Below are positions 13,266-19,007 of a stretch of DNA of 20,434 nt, one piece after another. The stretch lies in assembly GCA_937920345.1 (NCBI GenBank), contig CALGVA010000035.1:1-20434 (forward strand), read 5' to 3'. The first letter of the stretch is position 1, and each line of letters opens with the position of its first letter. This stretch comes from an uncultured Lachnospiraceae bacterium (GTDB taxonomy: Bacteria > Bacillota > Clostridia > Lachnospirales > Lachnospiraceae). The position numbers and the translations under genes are program-made. Under the pieces are notes generated by a model, which was not told the DNA's origin, searched no databases, and saw only the letters and a program-made list of their open reading frames with translations.

Positions 13266-14153
13266 TTAAACAATAATTTCCTCGATTTCCGCTTTTTTTC
13301 TGCTGTAACGGTACAGATGATACGACAGAATCTCCTCCGGCTCCACCTGCGTCGTATTTACTTCCTCCACCATGCGGCGATAATCCTGATACTGCCCAGC
13401 CTTGTCATCCGGCATAAGCAGCACTTCATGAACAGAGCTCGGCAGAACCAGCAGATCTGCCTGCAGTTCCTCCGCCAGTTCCCTGATTTTATCTGAATAG
13501 AGCATAACGGAGGCGCCATACAGCTTATCGCAGTTCGTCAGTACATACAGACGCACCTCTTCCATGTCTTCGATCCTGCCCCCTGTCATCTCCTCGACCA
13601 GGTTCTGCAGAGGAATAAGTATTTCCGGCTTACGCCGCCTCATATTACACTGGGCTGTCTGAAACAGTGTTTCAGCCGTCTGTCCCCACATATCCATATG
13701 ATTATTATGAATCAGAATAGTTGCCTTCCCTATGATTTTCTCATCCACACCGTAATAAAACACCACCGCCAGATCATTCCATCTGAAATGCGGCACATCC
13801 GCGAGCAGACTGCGATTCTTCTCATAGTTAATAACCTTATGAAATATTCTGTCTTTTACCGATGCAAATTCCTGAAAAGAATCCACATCAAAGTCGATAT
13901 CCCGCACCTGTTCCCGGTAGAGTGCGATGATGCCGTCTGCCACTCCAGACAGTGTGCCGCCCACACAGTATTGCCTGTAGGGTCCTTCCAGATAGATTGT
14001 GGGCGATACCCGGTCCGATTCCCTCATCATGATCACACCGGTCAGCCGGACATCATTATTTTTTACAACATTGACAACCCTGATCTCATAGTCCTCTCCC
14101 ATCTTATCTTTAAGCATGTTTACGATTTCCTTTACAAATTCTTTATAATCCAT
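13266..14153 (-). CDS. DUF5688 family protein
   Basis: A 295-residue soluble protein that I match to DUF5688, a family seen mostly in Lachnospiraceae and often present in several copies per genome. Its function is not known. Visible marks are the start MDYKEFVKEIVNMLKDKMG, a GVIMMRESDRVSPTIYLEGPY stretch with a conserved YLE (residues 39-59), a central GKATILIHNNHMDMWG (about 142-157) and the VLPSSVHEVLLMPDD segment close to the end (about 236-250). No membrane segments or signal. AGAGGA lies 4-5 nt before the ATG. It stands between efp and tRNA-Arg, separated from the efp terminator by a hairpin-rich spacer. The stop codon is close to the tRNA promoter. Confidence 0.75.
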   Translation of the reverse strand: MDYKEFVKEIVNMLKDKMGEDYEIRVVNVVKNNDVRLTGVIMMRESDRVSPTIYLEGPYRQYCVGGTLSGVADGIIALYREQVRDIDFDVDSFQEFASVKDRIFHKVINYEKNRSLLADVPHFRWNDLAVVFYYGVDEKIIGKATILIHNNHMDMWGQTAETLFQTAQCNMRRRKPEILIPLQNLVEEMTGGRIEDMEEVRLYVLTNCDKLYGASVMLYSDKIRELAEELQADLLVLPSSVHEVLLMPDDKAGQYQDYRRMVEEVNTTQVEPEEILSYHLYRYSRKKAEIEEIIV

Positions 14154-14225
14154 TTTTCCTCTTTCCCATTCTCTCCGGACATAAAAAATCTGTACAAACT
14201 CCCGTTCATGCCACTGCGCAATCGG

Positions 14226-14301
14226 GTAGGGAAGATTTATCTTCCCCTACTTGTCGCGCGGGGCGCACGTTGCGTAAGCAACAATTTCATCTGTGCGTCC
14301 C
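14226..14301. other. Two adjacent hairpins in the efp-DUF5688 spacer
   Basis: The first (14226-14250) pairs GTAGGGAAGA with TCTTCCCCTAC, one bulged C and a TTTA loop. The second (14260-14301) pairs GGGGCGCAC with GTGCGTCCC and holds an inner GTTGC-GTAA-GCAAC stem. Neither is followed by a T-run. The density of stems suggests a structured leader or a dispersed intergenic repeat. I do not recognise a named RNA family. Confidence 0.5.
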
Positions 14302-14310
14302 TGCACATCA

Positions 14311-14344
14311 AAAAGACAATGGTCACTCGCGTTTCCATTGTCTT
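14311..14344 (-). terminator. Intrinsic terminator of efp
   Basis: On the - strand AAGACAATGG and CCATTGTCTT form a perfect 10-bp stem with a 12-nt loop, followed by TTTTTGATG, 29 nt after the efp stop. Confidence 0.9.
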
Positions 14345-14373
14345 ATAGGCTCTCAAAAACTATGCACTCTGTT

Positions 14374-14931
14374 TTATACTCTGGATAAATATTCGCCTGA
14401 TCTGGTATCGATCTTAATAACCTCACCCTGTTCTACGAACAGCGGAACCATAACCTTAGCGCCTGTCTCAACGATCGCGGGCTTAGTCGCTCCCGTCGCC
14501 GTGTCGCCCTTAAATCCGGGCTCTGTGTCTGTGATTTCCAGTTCTACGAATAACGGCGGCTCGATTGCAAATACACTGCCGTTGTAAGAACAGATTTTAA
14601 CCATTTCATTCTCTTTCACAAACTTCAACGCGTCGCCGACTGCATCCGCATTCAACGCGATCTGATCATATGTCTCCGTATCCATGAAGTTGAACAAGTC
14701 ACCGTCCGAGTATAAATACTGCATATCTTTTCTGTCAATACGTGCCTGAGGGCATTTCTCAGTAGGTCTGAAAGTCTTCTCAACCACGCCTCCGTTGATG
14801 ATGTTCTTCAGCTTCGTTCTCACAAATGCTGCGCCTTTACCTGGCTTTACATGCTGGAACTCGATTATCTGATAAACATTGCCTTCAAACTCAATGGTAA
14901 TACCGTTTCTGAAATCGCCTGCCGATATCAT
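14374..14931 (-). CDS. efp: Translation elongation factor P
   Basis: A 185-residue, full-length EF-P, which binds the ribosome between the P and E sites and rescues stalling at runs of proline. The three domains are present: the KOW-like domain I (1-65) with the tip loop HVKPGKGAAF whose Lys32 is the residue modified in other species (5-aminopentanol in Bacillus), OB domain II (about 66-128), and OB domain III with the GDTATGATKPAIVETGAKV signature near the end. GGAGG is 8 nt before the ATG. It is 98 bp downstream of aroQ. In many Firmicutes a PepP-type peptidase gene stands between aroQ and efp, but it is absent here. Confidence 0.97.
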   Translation of the reverse strand: MISAGDFRNGITIEFEGNVYQIIEFQHVKPGKGAAFVRTKLKNIINGGVVEKTFRPTEKCPQARIDRKDMQYLYSDGDLFNFMDTETYDQIALNADAVGDALKFVKENEMVKICSYNGSVFAIEPPLFVELEITDTEPGFKGDTATGATKPAIVETGAKVMVPLFVEQGEVIKIDTRSGEYLSRV

Positions 14932-14973
14932 AAAATAATCCTCCTAATTTTTCACAAGTATAATTCTTACTTA

Positions 14974-15001
14974 GTTTATACTATAAACTTTTTTTTTTCA
15001 A
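14974..15001 (-). promoter_or_regulatory. Possible efp promoter with a palindrome on its -10
   Basis: On the - strand TTGAAA (14996-15001), a 15-nt A-rich spacer and TATAAA (14975-14980). The -10 lies in the perfect palindrome GTTTATA-G-TATAAAC (14974-14988). The short spacer makes the promoter call modest. Confidence 0.4.
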
Positions 15002-15029
15002 CCTCTTTCCCAAAAAAAGACAAAAAGTT

Positions 15030-15470
15030 TTATTCCGCCGTCTTTCTTGAGAGAATATAATCAATTGCCGTCAGATATCCGTCAAGCCCTTCCCCGTAGA
15101 TCTGCTTATCGCATGCGGGTGCCGTCACGGACACCTTGCGAAAGTCCTCCCGTTCCATAATATTGGAAATATGGATCTCCACTTTCGGAACCGTAACGCT
15201 TGCCAGCGCATCACGGATCGCATAACTGTAATGCGTATAAGCGCCGGGATTAATGACGATCCCTTCCGTACCGTCGAAGTAAGAATCCTGTATCCGGTCT
15301 ATGATCGCACCTTCGTGGTTACTTTGGAACACCTCCACGGTACAGCCCTCCCGCTGTCCTTTCTCCCCGATCATGTTCAGTAAATAGTCATAATCCTGCG
15401 TCCCATAGACACTCTTCTCCCGAATACCCAGGAAATTAAGATTCGGTCCGTTAATTACAAGCAGTTTCAT
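15030..15470 (-). CDS. aroQ: 3-dehydroquinate dehydratase, type II
   Basis: A 146-residue enzyme of the shikimate pathway that turns 3-dehydroquinate into 3-dehydroshikimate (EC 4.2.1.10). The length and INGPNLNFLGIRE start are typical of the dodecameric type II class. The catalytic Tyr22 lies in the flexible lid, Asn74 and His80 in VINPGAYTH, His100 in EIHISN, and the Arg of the closing lid about residue 111. I chose the ATG at 15470 with GGAGG 4-5 nt upstream. An in-frame ATG 27 nt earlier adds residues with no family match. It lies 30 bp after aroK in the same transcript and supplies the substrate of AroE. Confidence 0.96.
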   Translation of the reverse strand: MKLLVINGPNLNFLGIREKSVYGTQDYDYLLNMIGEKGQREGCTVEVFQSNHEGAIIDRIQDSYFDGTEGIVINPGAYTHYSYAIRDALASVTVPKVEIHISNIMEREDFRKVSVTAPACDKQIYGEGLDGYLTAIDYILSRKTAE

Positions 15471-15500
15471 ATCTCCTCCGTTTCCGCGCCGCCACATAGC

Positions 15501-16013
15501 CTACGCCTGATCAGCCTGCGCCTCTATCTCATCTAAAATATGTTCAAAATCTTTACCGTTCACATCTATCGTCACATCCGCAGCCGCCGCATAACACCCG
15601 TCTCTTTCCGCCAGCATCCTGCTGATCTTTCCCTGTGGGTCGTCCCCCTGCAGAAGCGGTCTGGCCGTATCATGCTTCACCCTCTCATAGATTGTCTCCG
15701 CACTCGCCTTCAGATAGAATACCTGTCCTAACTTATGCAGCAGTCTCCTGTTTTCCTCCCGCAGAGGCAGCCCGCCGCCCACCGATATGATCCGGCATTC
15801 CTTACTCTGTAACAGCTTCCGCAGGCAGGACGTCTCCCTGTCCCTGAAATAACTTTCCCCGTCCGCCGCAAAAATATCGGATATGGTACGCTTTTCTTCC
15901 CGCTCAATCTCCTTGTCCGTATCTATGACCGTCCGCCGCAGCCGATAGGACAGCCGCAGTCCTACCGTGGTTTTCCCGGACCCCATAAACCCGATCAGTA
16001 TCACATTCCGCAT
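15501..16013 (-). CDS. aroK: Shikimate kinase
   Basis: A 170-residue kinase that phosphorylates shikimate at O3 with ATP (EC 2.7.1.71). P-loop GFMGSGKTT (8-16), the shikimate-binding Asp33 in DTDKEIE, Arg57 in FRDRE, the VGGG loop (78-81) and the LID Arg118 in TARPLLQG are all present. The family length is normal. GGAG lies 11 nt before the ATG, a rather wide gap. It follows aroE by 38 bp and precedes aroQ by 30 bp, so it should be made with them. Confidence 0.96.
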   Translation of the reverse strand: MRNVILIGFMGSGKTTVGLRLSYRLRRTVIDTDKEIEREEKRTISDIFAADGESYFRDRETSCLRKLLQSKECRIISVGGGLPLREENRRLLHKLGQVFYLKASAETIYERVKHDTARPLLQGDDPQGKISRMLAERDGCYAAAADVTIDVNGKDFEHILDEIEAQADQA

Positions 16014-16051
16014 GTTTTTATCTGCTCCTTTATCTGCTGTCTTCCACCCTG

Positions 16052-16927
16052 CTATATGAATTGTCCCTTAAGCCTCTCGTACACGACCTGTGCTTCCTCT
16101 TCCGATATTTTCACGTCATTCCACAGTTCGTAGGCAATGATTCCCTGATAGAGAAGCATTTTCAGCCCGTTATATGCCTGTCCGCCGTGCGCTCTCGTAA
16201 GCTGCATGAACTTCGTCTCCCACGGACGGTAGATCAGATCAAACCCTGTACTCACTTTCTCATAAAAAGCGTCATCCATGATCACCGCCTCCTCCGCGTG
16301 AGGCGCAAGTCCCACGGAAGTTCCCTGAATCGTCAGATACTTCCCCGCCGGCAGCATCGTATAATCCTCCAGCGCCATCGGACAGATCACCTCACGCCCC
16401 ATCGCACGGTTGACTTCCCCCGCAACCGCCTGTGCCTTATCAAGCGTACGGTTTAGCATATAAACCTGCTCTGCTCCTTTGACGGCACACAGATAGGCTA
16501 CCGCCCTGGCCGCGCCGCCTGCTCCTAACAGTATGACTGTCTCTCCCGCAATGCTGATTCCCTCACTGACCATCGCGCGGTAGAGCCCTTCCATATCCGT
16601 ATTATACCCTTTATAACCGCCCGCAGTCCTCACCAGCGTGTTGACCGCACCGATATTGCCTGCCAGCCCGTCGATCTCCTTAAGGCTCTCTATCACTGCG
16701 CTCTTATAAGGCACCGTCACATTCAGCCCGAGCAGATTCAAGGCATCCGCACCGCTCACCGCCTGTGCCACTTGTCCCGCTTTTACCGGAAAAGGAACAT
16801 AGACCAGATTATGTCCCAGTAATTCGGCCAGTGTATTATGTATCATCGGGGAAAGCGTATGCTCCACCGGATTGCCGATCAGACCACAAGTTCTCGTTTT
16901 ACCGTTTATCTCCATCCTCTTCTCCAT
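16052..16927 (-). CDS. aroE: Shikimate dehydrogenase
   Basis: A 291-residue NADP-dependent enzyme that reduces 3-dehydroshikimate to shikimate (EC 1.1.1.25). The substrate domain shows GLIGNPVEHTLSPMIHN (15-31; HTLSP replaces the commoner HSLSP), catalytic Lys75 in NVTVPYK and Asp111 in GYNTD. The nucleotide domain has GAGGAAR (135-141) and the NRT phosphate clamp (159-161). The usual NxTPxG loop reads GTSVGL. The last helix with YNGLKMLLYQG is complete. Two Met codons are possible (16927 and 16915); neither has a strong ribosome site, and translation may be coupled to yqeG, which ends 16 bp upstream. Confidence 0.95.
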   Translation of the reverse strand: MEKRMEINGKTRTCGLIGNPVEHTLSPMIHNTLAELLGHNLVYVPFPVKAGQVAQAVSGADALNLLGLNVTVPYKSAVIESLKEIDGLAGNIGAVNTLVRTAGGYKGYNTDMEGLYRAMVSEGISIAGETVILLGAGGAARAVAYLCAVKGAEQVYMLNRTLDKAQAVAGEVNRAMGREVICPMALEDYTMLPAGKYLTIQGTSVGLAPHAEEAVIMDDAFYEKVSTGFDLIYRPWETKFMQLTRAHGGQAYNGLKMLLYQGIIAYELWNDVKISEEEAQVVYERLKGQFI

Positions 16928-16943
16928 TTCCGCAATTTTCGCA

Positions 16944-17465
16944 CTATTTCAGTTCCGCATACCGCCCCTTCGAGCGTTTATAGAAGAACAATACGATCCA
17001 TTCCAGTCTGCGCTTCAGGACGATCTGAATCTCTTCTTTCGGGTGAATCGGCTTCACCAGCCACGTTCTGATCCCGGCCTTCTTCGCGCCCCATACATCC
17101 GTAAAAAGCTGATCCCCCACAAACATCGTAGTCGCCGGCGTCGTCCCCATCAACTCCATTGCCCTGACATAATTTCTCACAGACGGTTTTCCCGCCTTAT
17201 AGATATAGCGCGAATGTACCTCATCATTAAACATTTTGACCCGCGGCTCTTTATTGTTTGACAGCAGCATGCTGTCGAATCCGATCTCTCTAAGCCGTCC
17301 AAACAGCGCTATGCTTCTTGCATCCGCCGGCGCACCGTGTGGTACAAGCGTATTGTCAATATCAAAGATCACTCCCCGGTAACCATTGCGGTATAATGCT
17401 TCATAATTGATCTCATATGCGGAATCCAGATACTCATCCGGATAAAAACGCTCAAATAGTGTCAT
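16944..17465 (-). CDS. yqeG: YqeG-type HAD phosphatase
   Basis: A 173-residue HAD-superfamily (IIIA) phosphatase. Motif I DIDNTL (35-40) has the nucleophile Asp35 and acid Asp37, motif II is SNN (69-71), the Lys of motif III is in GKPS (92-95), and motif IV is GDQLFTDVWGA (117-127). Bacillus YqeG belongs to this family and is usually next to yqeH and aroE. Here yqeH is missing and aroE follows directly, 16 bp away. The physiological substrate is unknown; a lipid or nucleotide phosphate is likely. GGAGG 4 nt before the ATG at 17465 favours this start over one 24 nt upstream. A short GAGCCG/CGGCTC leader stem (17481-17502) precedes the ribosome site. Confidence 0.9.
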   Translation of the reverse strand: MTLFERFYPDEYLDSAYEINYEALYRNGYRGVIFDIDNTLVPHGAPADARSIALFGRLREIGFDSMLLSNNKEPRVKMFNDEVHSRYIYKAGKPSVRNYVRAMELMGTTPATTMFVGDQLFTDVWGAKKAGIRTWLVKPIHPKEEIQIVLKRRLEWIVLFFYKRSKGRYAELK

Positions 17466-17524
17466 CCGTCCTCCGTTCCTGAGCCGCACAAAGAACCGGC
17501 TCCCTGTCAGTTTAACTTTTCCTT

Positions 17525-17554
17525 ATCATAACAAATCCCCTCGCAGATTTGCAA
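17525..17554 (-). promoter_or_regulatory. Promoter of the yqeG-aro operon, overlapping a terminator
   Basis: On the - strand TTGCAA (17549-17554), 18 nt, TATGAT (17525-17530), about 60 nt before yqeG. The -35 and spacer lie inside the hairpin that ends the previous transcript. Confidence 0.45.
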
Positions 17555-17561
17555 GGGGTTT
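17533..17561 (-). terminator. Terminator after the small genes behind nrdR
   Basis: On the - strand AAACCCCT pairs with AGGGGATTT (one bulge). The hairpin begins at the very next base after the TAG of the 42-residue gene. The T-run is short (ATTTGTT), so readthrough into yqeG is possible. Confidence 0.6.
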
Positions 17562-17690
17562 CTAGTACTCCGGATTCTCGATGAAATATTGATAACTCTG
17601 TAAGACCTGATCTTTCTTCATATCCAGAATTGCCTTTAACACATCCGGATTGTCCGAACTGCTGTCCGTTCCGATATAATCAAAGATCAT
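17562..17690 (-). CDS. 42-residue acidic protein, unknown function
   Basis: A short gene: ATG at 17690, stop TAG at 17562, with AAAGGTGG 8 nt before the start. The product begins MIFDYIGTDSSSDNPDVL and ends QYFIENPEY. It is acidic, has no cysteine or membrane segment, and its second half forms a clear amphipathic helix. I do not recognise a family. It follows nrdR and a small membrane protein gene on the same strand, and a terminator begins at the base after its stop codon, which supports that it is a real last gene of this transcript. The ribosome site and placement are the main evidence. Confidence 0.6.
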   Translation of the reverse strand: MIFDYIGTDSSSDNPDVLKAILDMKKDQVLQSYQYFIENPEY

Positions 17691-17775
17691 TATCCACACC
17701 ACCTTTCACCGTCGTCTCTCTTTTATGTCTGCTTCGCAGCCGCCTGTTTTCTTTTGCATTAATAATATCGGCCAT
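17680..17775 (-). CDS. 31-residue basic peptide frame (tentative)
   Basis: The frame MADIINAKENRRLRSRHKRE and a short tail ends in a TGA that overlaps the start of the next gene by 11 bp, an arrangement common for coupled genes. The frame is open further upstream (FEQYAGGINRNGI) but no start codon other than rare ones is found there. The ribosome site (GGAACGGG directly upstream) is poor. The peptide is strongly basic. It may be a true small gene, or the remnant end of a longer one. Confidence 0.35.
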   Translation of the reverse strand: MADIINAKENRRLRSRHKRETTVKGGVDNDL

Positions 17776-17809
17776 GATCCCGTTCCGGTTAATCCCGCCC
17801 GCGTACTGC

Positions 17810-18079
17810 TCAAAGGTTCTTTACGATCCTGTTATATCTCGCCGTAAAGAAGATGCGCACAATATTACAGATAAGCATAAGCAGAATATCCCACAGCAGA
17901 AAAACATATGCCTTGCCGGTAAAAGCCGTATACCACGCTGCGCCTTCCCACAGCTTACCGCCTATGAAAAGAAATAAAACCATAAGCAGCGCAATCATCA
18001 GAAATATCCACCGAAAAACATTGGCAACCGTCATCGGCACACTGGCTTTTGCCACAATCTCTTTTTCCTGTTCCGTCAT
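17810..18079 (-). CDS. Small two-segment membrane protein
   Basis: An 89-residue protein with a short charged head (MTEQEKEIVAKASVPM) and two membrane helices (about 21-41 and 56-79), ending in a basic ARYNRIVKNL tail, so both ends should face the cytoplasm. I cannot assign a family. It starts 22 bp after the nrdR stop, on the same strand, and lacks a strong ribosome site (GGGTGAAGACATG gives a weak GGTGA at 6 nt). It is probably translated from the nrdR transcript. Nothing in its sequence ties it to ribonucleotide reduction. Confidence 0.7.
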   Translation of the reverse strand: MTEQEKEIVAKASVPMTVANVFRWIFLMIALLMVLFLFIGGKLWEGAAWYTAFTGKAYVFLLWDILLMLICNIVRIFFTARYNRIVKNL

Positions 18080-18101
18080 GTCTTCACCCTGTTTCTTCCG
18101 C

Positions 18102-18554
18102 TTATTTATCCAGTACCTTCTTCAACTCATCCATAAAGGTATTGATGTCCTTGAACTCCCGATATACAGAAGCAAACCTGACATAAGCTACCGCCTCTAA
18201 ATCTTTCAGCTTGTTCATAACGATCTCGCCGATCACCTGACTCGGTATCTCCTTCTCCTCCATATTGAAAACTTCCGTCTCCACTTCGTCCACAAGCTGG
18301 TTGATCTGCGCCGCGCTGATCGGCCGCTTATGACATGCACGCAAAACGCCCGCCTCGATCTTCGACCTGTCGTAAGTCTCCCTGTTGTTATCCTTCTTGA
18401 TGATGATGAGCGGGATTGTCTCTACTTTCTCGTAAGTTGTAAAACGTTTGTCACACTCATCACAGACACGTCTCCTCCGAATGGAATTATTATCCTCGGC
18501 AGGCCTGCTGTCGATTACTCTGGTATTTTCATGACCGCAAAAAGGGCATTTCAT
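18102..18554 (-). CDS. nrdR: Transcriptional repressor NrdR
   Basis: A 150-residue repressor of ribonucleotide reductase genes, complete. The zinc ribbon has Cys3, Cys6 (CPFCG) and Cys31, Cys34 (CDECD) with the RRRRVC stretch that contacts DNA between them. The ATP-cone domain spans about 49-139 (PLIIIKKDNNRETYDRSKI at its start) and senses ATP versus dATP. GGAGG lies 9 nt before the ATG. A consensus promoter lies 72 bp upstream. No reductase genes are in the window, so its targets lie elsewhere. It heads a transcript that also holds the small genes down to 17562. Confidence 0.97.
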   Translation of the reverse strand: MKCPFCGHENTRVIDSRPAEDNNSIRRRRVCDECDKRFTTYEKVETIPLIIIKKDNNRETYDRSKIEAGVLRACHKRPISAAQINQLVDEVETEVFNMEEKEIPSQVIGEIVMNKLKDLEAVAYVRFASVYREFKDINTFMDELKKVLDK

Positions 18555-18597
18555 CAGGAATTTCCTCCTCAGTATCGTTGTTTTGTTTTGAATAACG

Positions 18598-18612
18598 TGT
18601 AGTTTAACTACA
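18598..18612. promoter_or_regulatory. Palindrome just downstream of the nrdR promoter
   Basis: TGTAGTT and AACTACA around one central base, 13-27 bp beyond the -10, so within the first bases of the nrdR transcript. It is placed like a repressor site. It does not match the NrdR box (ACACWATATATWGTGT type), so a different regulator, or an RNA hairpin role, is implied. Confidence 0.5.
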
Positions 18613-18625
18613 ACAGTTCATATTG

Positions 18626-18654
18626 ATTATAGGCGATATTACCAATTATGTCAA
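18626..18654 (-). promoter_or_regulatory. Consensus promoter of nrdR
   Basis: On the - strand TTGACA (18649-18654), 17 nt, TATAAT (18626-18631): both boxes and spacer are ideal for the housekeeping sigma factor. Confidence 0.9.
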
Positions 18655-18669
18655 CTATTTTATGGAAAC

Positions 18670-18906
18670 CTACACGCAGATATCCACGATAATAATATCC
18701 GGTCCGATCTGCTTGATATCCTTATAGCGTATGACGTAATTCGTGTCACTTCCGCCGAACAGACCGCACCATTTATTTTCTCCCGGAATGATCAGCTTAA
18801 AGATCTGCCCGGTGCATTCGTCAAACTCAAAGTCACACACCTTACCCAGTTTCTGACAGTTCTTCAGGTTGATCACTTCTTTTTTCTTAAATTCAGAAAA
18901 TAACAT
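18670..18906 (-). CDS. YlmC/YmxH-family PRC-barrel sporulation protein
   Basis: A 78-residue single PRC-barrel domain: FSEFKKKEVINLKNCQKLG at the start (residues 3-21, here cited in part), GKVCDFEFDECTGQI, LIIPG and YKDIKQIGPDIIIVDI at the end. This is the YlmC/YmxH family, annotated as sporulation-linked in Bacillus and conserved in spore-forming Clostridia; its exact role is not known. I chose the ATG at 18906 because GGAGGGG lies 5 nt upstream. A longer frame (to 18951) would translate the leader hairpin. It lies 101 bp downstream of the zinc-ribbon gene and ends 16 bp before the nrdR -35. The ribosome site is in a predicted stem. Confidence 0.85.
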   Translation of the reverse strand: MLFSEFKKKEVINLKNCQKLGKVCDFEFDECTGQIFKLIIPGENKWCGLFGGSDTNYVIRYKDIKQIGPDIIIVDICV

Positions 18907-18961
18907 AGGAACCCCTCCGGGCTTTTTATTATTAAATGCATCTGCCCGCAAAAAGGTTCCT
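18907..18961 (-). promoter_or_regulatory. Leader hairpin that covers the ylmC-like ribosome site
   Basis: On the - strand AGGAACC and CGGGC pair with GCCCG and GGTTCCT, two stems of 5 and 7 bp around an internal loop, the last arm ending at the base before the ATG. The GGAGGGG ribosome site lies between and within the 3' arms. The fold would limit translation start. Confidence 0.6.
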
Positions 18962-19007
18962 GTGCTGTGTATCTTCTTAAAACTATTTATAACAGTTCAC
19001 TCTTATA

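Noticed and set aside
18598..18612. NrdR box for self-regulation
   Set aside because: The palindrome has the wrong sequence and the wrong spacing for the known NrdR box pattern.
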